Shown piece by piece: positions 56,697-64,000 of a DNA stretch of 64,000 nucleotides. The stretch is from the NCBI GenBank assembly GCA_000729835.1, contig JFHB01000039.1, positions 1-64,000 on the forward strand. The letters are read 5' to 3'. The stretch comes from Atkinsonella hypoxylon. Lineage: Eukaryota > Ascomycota > Sordariomycetes > Hypocreales > Clavicipitaceae. The position numbers were made by a program, and so were the translations under genes. Within the stretch, counting starts at the first letter, position 1, and each line of letters starts with the position of its first letter. Below the pieces are notes generated by a model. It did no database searches. It saw nothing but the letters and a program-made list of their open reading frames with translations, and was not told the origin of the DNA.

Positions 56697-57416
56697 TACT
56701 GTGCAGTACTGGTCTGAGTTTTTTTTTTTTTTTTTTTTTTAAATGAGCGTCTGGCGACACGAGTGAGGGAGGGAGATTGGCGGCCGCATTACTGAGCGCT
56801 GTTCGGCTGCGTTGGCGGCAATGCTTATAAGATTCGGGCGCGTTGCTCGGGGTTTTGTTGTTGTGACGTTGGAACGTTGATGGTATGGGATTTGTGGGGT
56901 GGTGATGCTGGGGCTGCTATGTACATACTATGTATGTCGCGGGTGTGTTGTATTGATTTGCGGAGGAGCAGGAGCCGGCGACAGCTGCCGGCACCCACGC
57001 TACTGTGCCGCGAGCAGGGGTCGTTGCAGGCTCGCAAATTACCTGCGGCCCACTTGGGCCCACTTACATATGAAGCCTGGAACCAGTTGAGGTGGTCTCG
57101 CCCCACCCGACAGGAGAGCCAACACCCACCGATTACAAGCTGTGGGGGTCAACAGGAGTCTGGGGAAAAGCGAAGGATGAAAATCTGCTTGCGATGCCAT
57201 TGTCTAACTATTACTTTCGTTTGCGAAATCTGCTGCCCGACATTCCCGCCAACATTACAAGTTTTTGCTTTACTCATTTTACTTTTTTTTATCCCCTCCT
57301 AAATCTGGCTTTGCGATAACTCGTTAGCGCTCGGTTTTTTTTTTTTTTTTTTTTTTTTCCCCTCAAATTCATTCGCCAGTCGCCACCATGAGCCGCGTTG
57401 TCTTCCATCCCCGGCC
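56697..57416. other. Intergenic region with two long T runs
   Basis: T runs at about 56718-56740 and 57336-57359 mark the two ends. Short ORFs between them show no known content. The two divergent promoters lie here. Confidence 0.55.
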
Positions 57417-58244
57417 ATGGATCAACAGACACTAACGCGCCACAATGGCAAACCCAGCGGCGGTATCACCCGGGGTGCAGTTGCAGTGAGGAATGCGTCT
57501 CCTCGCGAGCAGCACCAAGCGCAACTGCCGCCTGCTCCGCGGCCGAACCAGCAAGGCCACATCTTGACGATGACGAGGACCATGGACGGCACGACGGGCA
57601 AGGATCCATCTTCGTCGACGGCAAAGGACAGATCGGAGGACGACGGGAAGCCTGCAGTTCTACCGGCCGGCGAGCCAGCCGGTCACAGCGCGGGCCTCAA
57701 GAGGAAACAGCACGAGCACGACGACCTCGAGCCATCAAAGAAGTCGCGCCTCGGACGCGCCGCAGCTCAAGTCTCCCACGACCACCCTTCACCCCGGCGT
57801 CAGCGTCATCGGGAAAAGTCCCCCGGGGAAGAGTGCTCAGAAGACGAACCCCCATCCGCCTGGCGCGCTATCCTCGCCTTCCACGCCATGATTCAAGATC
57901 CTTCCTCCGCGGGGCCACGATACGCCGGGCTGGACCGGTACCAGAAGCTCATCATTGCGCTGGGCGTGCGCAACCTGTTCCTCGCCGTGTCCAAAAGCAG
58001 CTCTGTCCGGGAGCGAGACAGGCAGATCCTGAGGGACATGCAGGGCGTCCTGGAAGAGGATGCCTATCCGGCGGTCGTGCAGGAGTCCGGGCTCCGCGTC
58101 TCGTTTTATCCGGCCGGAACGTATTCTACGCTGAGGCACATTCAGGACCTGGACAGGAAGATTGGCGAGCATCCGCACAAGAGTTATTTTGCGCAGGTCG
58201 TGCAGACGCCGAGGGTGTTTGCGGCGTTTGCTGCGTCTGAGTGA
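57417..58244 (+). CDS. Orphan protein of 275 residues, unknown function
   Basis: Single open frame from ATG at 57417. The first 140 residues are low complexity: polar, basic and rich in Pro, Ser and Lys, with GLKRKQHEHDDLEPSKKSRL resembling a bipartite nuclear signal. The last 130 residues look folded and helical (WRAILAFHAMIQD; DRYQKLIIALGVRNLFLAV; RDRQILRDMQGVLEEDAY; FAQVVQTPRVFAAFAASE). I do not recognise a domain. A nearly equal-length frame at 57398-58240 reads through the same DNA but gives an Arg/Pro-rich protein with no folded part, so it is taken as a shadow. GC-rich codons explain the multiple open frames. Confidence 0.6.
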   Translation: MDQQTLTRHNGKPSGGITRGAVAVRNASPREQHQAQLPPAPRPNQQGHILTMTRTMDGTTGKDPSSSTAKDRSEDDGKPAVLPAGEPAGHSAGLKRKQHEHDDLEPSKKSRLGRAAAQVSHDHPSPRRQRHREKSPGEECSEDEPPSAWRAILAFHAMIQDPSSAGPRYAGLDRYQKLIIALGVRNLFLAVSKSSSVRERDRQILRDMQGVLEEDAYPAVVQESGLRVSFYPAGTYSTLRHIQDLDRKIGEHPHKSYFAQVVQTPRVFAAFAASE

Positions 58245-59134
58245 GGGGCGCTTTGTTGGGTGCTTTCGCAACGTTGATGGATGTATTTGGATGATACGAG
58301 GCAACGAAAGGGTCGGTGTGAGTCGACTCGCTTGGGTCTGTAGCAGGGCACGGTTTAGATGGAACGTAAGTGACCAAAAGGCCCCCCAGGGGTGAATTGA
58401 ACGGCTTTGTCGTTGATAAGATGTCCGAGAAGGGGAGAAATCCCTGTCTGGCAATTTCCTGCTTAATTCGAGCCTGCGTCATGTTAGTTCGTTACAGGTT
58501 GTTCATCTGCTCTGTGGACATTTCCATCTACGCGGAAGCCCCTTGTTGCATGGACATATCTTACCATAGCAAAAGCAACCACCATGACATTACCGTCCAG
58601 GATAAGAGTAACATGACATTCGTCATGCGGGCATTGCGCTGCTGTGGGAAAGGATGCCTGAGGACCAGACCGCATCTTGTAGTGCAGGTGGGATGGCGTG
58701 AGCAGCAATCGCTTGCACGTCATTTGCTTATCGTGCGTGAGCTAGTCAATTGTTGCTTGGCAGGTGTGCCTATCGATCCAGGGATTCAATGGTGATCGAG
58801 TCGTACGGGGGTGTATATCAATACGATTACGATTGCTCTCTTTGTGTTATTGATTCCCATGCGAGATATTAATTCATCTACAATTTGATGCTCATGAGTA
58901 ATTAATTAATATAGCGATACTAGCAAATCTACTTCTCGGGTAATTTCAGCCAATCGAAAGAAAGTTACATAGTAGTACCGTAGAGAAGAGGACATTAGAG
59001 CCATGGTAGAAGAAAGGGAGGGGGAAAACATGGAATTTCCTAGCTTCTGCTGTTCCATGCCTATGTTTCTGCACATTAAAGCACAAGGGTATCACATCAT
59101 AGCAATAGCAGTCTCGAAAAGATGAAAAAACAAA
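58245..59134. other. Convergent 3' intergenic region
   Basis: No gene recognised. Sequence becomes AT-rich from about 58800. Confidence 0.6.
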
Positions 59135-60108
59135 CTATCTTCTCCTCACCAACTGAGCCAATTCCTTCTTCTCTTTCCCAACAACCTTCTTCCTCTTCCT
59201 CTCAATAGCTCTGTCCACCTGCCCCTTGCTCATCTTCTCAAACCGCTTCCTCAAAAGCTGTTTCTTCTGCTCACTCCTCTTCAGATAAAACGGTGTCTTG
59301 CCCTGTGCCACCAGCTCCTTTTCTTTCAGTTTGTGCTCCGCCAGCAGCTGCTTCTCTTCATCCTTCTTCTTCTGCGCCTTCTTCCTCGACTCCATGGACA
59401 TGAGCTGCCTCTTGAGCTTCTCCCTCTCCAACGGGTTTTTGGCCCTCTTGATTTCTGCGCGCAGCTCCGCCATCTCGCTTTCCCGGTACTCGTCAAGGAA
59501 GGCGTACGCCTTGCGGGCTTTGCTCTCGTCGACTTTGCCGATCAGGGGGTCAAAGCGGGGGTCACGGGCCTTGCGTCTTGTGTCGGGGATTATTTCGCGC
59601 ATGCGTGTGACGGGCCGCTTGGATGTCTGTTCTTGAGGTGCATGTTTGGAGCTGCGCTTGGCGGGGGGTTTCTTGGTTGTAGGCGTGGACTTGGAGGATT
59701 TGGACAAGACTGATGAGGGTGCCTCTTGCTCGGCGGGGGGGTGCCGTTTTTGGCGTGACGTTGGGAGGGATGCTTGGGCGCGAGCGAGGGCTCCGAAAGA
59801 TACTGATGAGAGGTCGACTTTCCGGGGTGCGTCGATGACTTCCGAGATCTAAGGGAAAAGGTTAGGTCAAGGGCAGGATTGACGATCTGGGAGATGCATA
59901 CTTGTGATCCATTGTCATCTGAAGCTCCTTCAATATCGTCTTCAGAGCCGCTTTCTGTGCTGTTGATGCGCTGTCCGGCTGGGCTATCGTCCTCTGATTC
60001 TGATCCATCAGTAGAAACAGATTCAGGCTCAGGCTGCCTTTTGTCTTCTCGTCGAGGTCGCACTCGGCGCTCTAGGCCGTTATATGGCACTTTTCGTTTG
60101 AATGGCAT
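59135..60108 (-). CDS. RRP36: rRNA biogenesis protein Rrp36
   Basis: SSU processome component for early cleavages of pre-18S rRNA in the nucleolus. Exons 60108-59902 and 59848-59135 join (GTATGC donor, CCTTAG acceptor) to give 306 residues; yeast Rrp36 has 300. Start MPFKRKVPYNGLERRVRPRR. The acidic, Ser-rich middle (SESEDDSP, ESGSEDDIE) leads to the conserved core RKARDPRFDPLIGKVDESKA, then YAFLDEYRESEMAEL. The C-terminal helical charged region includes GKTPFYLKRSEQKKQLLRKRF and ends in LVRRR. An ATG four codons upstream (60120) is an alternative start. Confidence 0.9.
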
Positions 60109-61088
60109 TGTTCTGGTCATGTTATAGACGTGAGGAGCAGCGTTGGATAGCCGTGAGGGCTGGCTTGTTTTGTCGTATGGGAATACAGAACGTTGAATGC
60201 AGGACATGCGGATGGTCTTTTTTCAATGGCGGAATGCTTATCGATAAACCGGCAGTGGGTTGATTCAGGGTTGGGATTAGCATGTTGTGTATGTCATGTC
60301 AACCATGGAAATCAAGAGAATAAGTTTTCTCGCTCGTAGAACTTTTTTTCCTTTTGTTTTGGATAGATAATGCCCTTCCACTGATTAAGTGAGAGAACAA
60401 GTTTTCGATGAACCTAGCGACAAGTGGGCTTGGATGAACTCTCGCTCTGGAGGGTTCAACAAAAGCTTATCGCAATTCCTTCTATAATCACCACGGTTTC
60501 ATCACTCATCTACCACACAGAATATAAATGTCCATAGCTCCAGTCCAATTACATACGGCCATAGCCACCAGCAAAATCTGGATCCCGTCCGATCTCCGAT
60601 AGATAATCTGGTGAGCGCTAGATTAGTAGTTGAGTCGGTGACGATCAGCGAATACCTAGTGCTGTATGTTTTTTTTTTTTTTTTTTCCTTCCTCGTATCT
60701 GTTTTTAGCCTGCCTAGCCCGGCCGGGTCACCCACCCACCCACCATCTTGGCATGACAACCGAGAAGGGAATTTCGAGTCAATCTTTTTTGTAACGTCGA
60801 AACAAAATCGCCCATGACGAGAAGCAACACGATACGATGCCTGGACTTCTCTTCTCATGGACTGGGTTGGCGTTCAATTTGAAGCTGGTACCAAACAGTA
60901 CAGCACGGTACAGTACGGTACAGTGACCTGCAGCCAGCACCTGCATAGCGGGCCCAACCCACACTAAACAACCCGAAGACTCCGCGCTCCATAGACGTTT
61001 CGCAAAACCTCAATCCCAACTCAACTCAGTGCAATTGACAATCCAACCTCGGACTTCAGCCGGCCATGAAGCATGCCGAGACCTCTGA
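60109..61088. other. Divergent intergenic region RRP36 / HAD-like gene
   Basis: Contains a T run near 60668-60686 and CCCACCCACC units near 60730-60745. A GGTACAGTACGGTACAG-like stretch (60890-60922) is a small tandem repeat. No gene seen. Confidence 0.55.
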
Positions 61089-62322
61089 ATGAACCGCACT
61101 TGCGTCCTCACGCGCGAACCAAGACTACTCATGTTGCGCAACCACGCGCCAATCGTCAGAAAAGCTCTCGACTCCAAAATCCATCGTCATCTCGTCCTCC
61201 AAATCGCACGGAAGCACCACTTCTCCAGGCAGCTAGTCCCCCAGCACTCATCAGCCGTATATGAAACGATCCATGCCATCAAATCAGCTGTATCTCAAAA
61301 GCACCCGCGCCTTCAGTTCCCAGGCATGACCCTCTCCACGGCCGTCAAGGAATCCTCTGCCCCTTTCGCGCAGACAAAACTGAATGCCCTCGCCGGCTTC
61401 TTCACGCCAACGCGTCCCATAGTCAAACTATCCCAAACGAAAGCCGAGCTTCGGCCGAAAAAGGGCACCAAGAGAAAATCGGAAAAGATAAAACATGCCG
61501 CGTTGTGCTCGGATCCGTTCGTTTCCTCCCTTTACCCATTAATTCTCTTTCTCTTCCGCCAAGAACAGCTTTGAAACTAACAACTACGAACCGTCCAGCG
61601 CAAGCACCGATCAGATATCAGAACACCACAACAGACCCCGACAGCCGCCCTCCAAAGCATCAGGCGGAGTCCCCTCGCCATCGACCCTCTATCTCGCACA
61701 AGCCTTGCCCCCGCCCAACACCCTCCCGACACCACGCCGCATCCTCGTCATTCTCGACCTCAACGGAACACTGCTCTTCCGTCCATCTCGCCGCCACCCA
61801 TCACGCTTCGTGGAGCGTCCCCATGCTCACCACTTCCTGAATTACTGCCTCGACACATTCTACCTGGCCATATGGTCGTCTGCGCGTCCCCAAAATGTGA
61901 ACAACATGGTGTCACAGCTTCTCACCCCGGAGCAATGCGCAAGATGCGTTGTAATATGGGCTCGCGACAAGCTAGGTCTCTCTAAACATGACTACGATGC
62001 AAGAGTACAAGTGTACAAGCGACTGTCACAGGTGTGGAGCGACCCCAAGGTCAGGGCATCTCATCCCGCGGCCGATGCGGGAGGGCGTTGGGACCAGTCA
62101 AATACAGTGCTGGTGGACGACTCGTCTGAGAAGGGACGCAGCGAACCACACAATATTTTGCCGATCCCGGAGTTTTCGGGTATAGCTGTCGAGCCAGCGA
62201 ACGTGTTGCCACAGGTGCATGACTACTTGAATGACCTTTGCTACCAGGCTGATATCAGTAGGTACATGCGAGAGAATCCGTTCAGACTGGATCCTAGCTA
62301 TAGATTGCCCGATGAAACATGA
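61089..62322 (+). CDS. HAD-superfamily NLI-interacting factor (FCP1-like) protein with DLNGT motif
   Basis: Exons 61089-61516 and 61569-62322 join in phase to give 393 residues (start 61089; 61131 is an alternative). The N-terminal 150 residues are basic and Ser-rich. The C-terminal half is a NIF/FCP1-type HAD domain: motif 1 is ILVILDLNGTLLF (near residue 195). HFLNYCLDTFYLAIWSSARP carries the family WSSA(R/T) motif 2, and NTVLVDDSSEK is motif 3/4. In active phosphatases motif 1 is DxDxT; here the second aspartate is asparagine, which removes the usual general acid. This is seen in some fungal relatives, so it may be a low-activity or binding protein. Donor GTTCGT is less usual but needed for the frame. 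Target unknown. Confidence 0.75.
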
Positions 62323-62833
62323 TGTTGCGTCTTTTTTATACTACAAACTGGCATCGGATGGGTTCCTCTTCTTGCCCTTTGTAAGGCGGGGCGGGTTACA
62401 ATTGCCGGTGCTACTGGACAGTGATGTATTTCGAATTCCGAATTGATCGAATTAGATGAACTCGGCCGACCATATTGTACATCTTGAGGTTGGCATACGA
62501 GATAAGGGTTGGCGAGAATAGTTTTCAGTCATCATGGATCGCTCAGCGCAGTTGATGACTGAAAATGCCATGGACTAGATCGCGATTTGTCAGTCAGTCT
62601 TGATTTTAACGTGTGAGCAAGTATTGACAAGGCTATTTCTACATGATGCAGCATTGGCGTCTGAGCGAGCTATCGTATAGTCGAATAGCCTGTCGTATAC
62701 TCCTACAACTGAAGCAATAGACTATGTAATTCATTTGACTTTATTTTGGCCCATCCGGCATGAAGATCTTTATCGTGTGACCTTCATCATCATCGAATCA
62801 TGTGTACCTAGTTTCATTGTCTAAACTCCAAAT
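62323..62833. other. Convergent 3' intergenic region
   Basis: No gene or clear repeat seen between the HAD-like stop and the EF1-gamma stop. Confidence 0.6.
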
Positions 62834-63904
62834 TTACTTGAAGACCTTGCCACAGGCGTGAGCATACTCCTTGCCGTTGAGAGTGACACCCTTTTCCCAG
62901 GACCACATGTTCTCAAGGAATGCACGATCCTCGGCGTTCTTAGGGTCAAGCTTGCTGAACTTATAGCTCTCCCAGTCAGGAGCTACGTCAAAAACTGGCT
63001 CGTGCTCCTGGCCACGGATGACAAAGGCACCCTGGATCACGGAATCGTTGTTCTCGCCATATACAGAGGCGCTACCGAAGAGGTACTTGCGAGAAGCCTC
63101 GAGACGGGTGTTGAAGCCACCGATGAGGTTATTAGACATAAAGGTCAACGTAAGCTCATCGTTGTACTTGTAGTCGCATCTCCAGATGGAGTACTCATCG
63201 AAAGGAACATTCTCCCAGAACCACTTGAGAGCCTCAGGCGTATCACTGTTGGAGAATTGGCGCTTCCAGTCGTCAAGAGGGAAAGTGGCACGGGGAAGGA
63301 GGTCAATGGGGTGCTTAGGCTTGGGGGCGGGAGCATCCTCTTCAGCCTCGGCTGCAGCGGGCTTAGGAGCAGCCTTAGGAGCCTCCTTGGGAGCCTCAGG
63401 CTTCTTTGGGGGGGTGTTGGTCAGGGAGGGCTTTTCAAGGTACTCCAGCTTCTTGGCAACGGCAGTGTAGATGGGCTGGTTAACAATGGTGTCGTACCAA
63501 CGAGTAACATTGGGATTTTCCTGACGCCACTGCTTGTCGAAGAAGTATTGGAATCCACGGTTCAGGAGTGGGGCGCAGAACAGGTCAGCGAGGGTAATGC
63601 GCTCGCCAGCAAGGAAAGTGTTGTGCAGGAGGTGCTCCTCCACAACCTTCATAGCTTTCTCAGTGGCCTTGGCGGCGTCATCGACGTTCTTCTTGTTGTA
63701 AGGCTGCTTGCCGAGAAGGGGAAAGGACCAGTTGGCCAATGCGTTGACAACCTCAGAATTGAAGTAGGACATCCACCTCAGGATGGAAGCATAGCTATGG
63801 AAGAGAGTAAGTAATCTACCGCTTGTAGCTCCATGTCAGTGCGAATCAAACATACTCCTGCTTAGTCTTGCCGAGAAGAGTGGTCTTCTCGTTCTGGGAG
63901 GTGA
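62834..63904 (-). CDS. Translation elongation factor 1-gamma (EF1B gamma), 5' part outside the window
   Basis: Structural subunit of the eEF1B guanine-exchange complex, cytosolic. Exon 63904-63856 encodes TSQNEKTTLLGKTKQ, an intron 63795-63855 follows, and exon 63794-62834 holds the rest to the stop. Upstream of 63904 a CACAG acceptor and intronic sequence reach the window edge, so the first exon (start of the GST-like domain) is missing. The GST C-terminal part is seen in ERITLADLFCAPLLNRGFQY. A Lys/Ala/Pro linker (KKPEAPKEAPKAAPKP) leads to the EF1G domain (PIDLLPRATFPLDDWKRQFS; WFWENVPFDEYSIWRCDYKY; DPKNAEDRAFLENMWSWEKG). Not truncated other than by the window. Confidence 0.94.
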
Positions 63905-64000
63905 CTGTGATGGCATGTTAATACTCAATCTGGCTAACATTGCAGCAATGAAACAGGGCAGAACATGAAATATGTTGGGCAAACATCAGAGGTTAGGCGA

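Noticed and set aside
56718..57359. T22 and T24 runs as possible element ends
   Set aside because: Plain homopolymers with no duplication or inverted ends; similar runs occur near 52550 and 60670.
57398..58240. 280-codon plus-strand frame overlapping the orphan gene
   Set aside because: Arg/Pro/Ala-rich translation without any folded-looking part; a product of high GC in the frame at 57417.
57837..58454. 205-codon minus-strand ORF opposite the orphan gene
   Set aside because: Antisense shadow with low-complexity composition and no recognisable motif.
62858..63814. 318-codon plus-strand ORF opposite EF1-gamma
   Set aside because: Antisense of a biased, highly expressed gene; no domain.
1..64000. 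tRNA, rRNA or CRISPR features
   Set aside because: No cloverleaf with recognisable A and B boxes, no rRNA sequence and no regularly spaced repeats were seen by eye; CRISPR is not expected in a fungal genome.

Overview
The window is nuclear DNA of a filamentous ascomycete. Genes carry many short GT-AG introns, several with visible CTAAC-like branch points. The best matches are typical fungal single-copy genes: RNA polymerase I large subunit, a Cdc12-type septin, the Bur1 kinase, the Ubp15/USP7 protease and a PTR2 transporter. An UstYa-like gene and a questin-oxidase-like gene suggest a Sordariomycete, probably Hypocreales. That placement is inference from gene content and style; no marker gene fixes the species.

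Layout: CutC-like protein (-, 30-839); CTP synthase with three micro-exons (-, 1751-4594); SET/NAP histone chaperone (+, 6409-7521); a 3.2 kb gene-poor stretch; PTR2 peptide transporter (+, 10684-12970); RPA190 (-, 13609-18703). From about 18.9 to 34.9 kb lies an accessory island. It holds a repeat-rich segment (solo LTR with target-site duplication, diverged copies differing mostly by transitions, an inverted-repeat element), an ABC-C transporter whose second ATPase domain is broken by an internal deletion, an UstYa-like (DUF3328) oxidase gene, a small secreted peptide gene with Kex2-type sites, a questin-oxidase-like gene, and a second copy of the inverted-repeat element. From 35.6 kb the window returns to housekeeping genes: PWP2 (-), septin (+), mitochondrial dehydrogenase kinase (-), UBP15 (+), ankyrin-tailed asparaginase (-), BUR1 (+), a membrane protein of unknown role (-), an orphan protein (+), RRP36 (-), a HAD phosphatase-like protein (+) and the 3' part of elongation factor 1-gamma (-), which runs off the right end.

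Functional themes: ribosome production is strongly represented (RPA190, PWP2, RRP36, EF1-gamma). The most interesting part is 28.9-34.6 kb. There a gene for a UstYa-family enzyme (two HxxHC motifs, N-terminal membrane anchor) sits 1.6 kb from a 95-residue secreted precursor with Lys-Arg sites releasing tyrosine-containing segments, followed by a questin-oxidase-like gene. This looks like a compact, possibly undescribed relative of the dikaritin (ustiloxin/phomopsin/asperipin) RiPP clusters. The neighbouring ABC transporter may be its decayed exporter. The cluster reading is inference; the motifs and gene order are seen directly.
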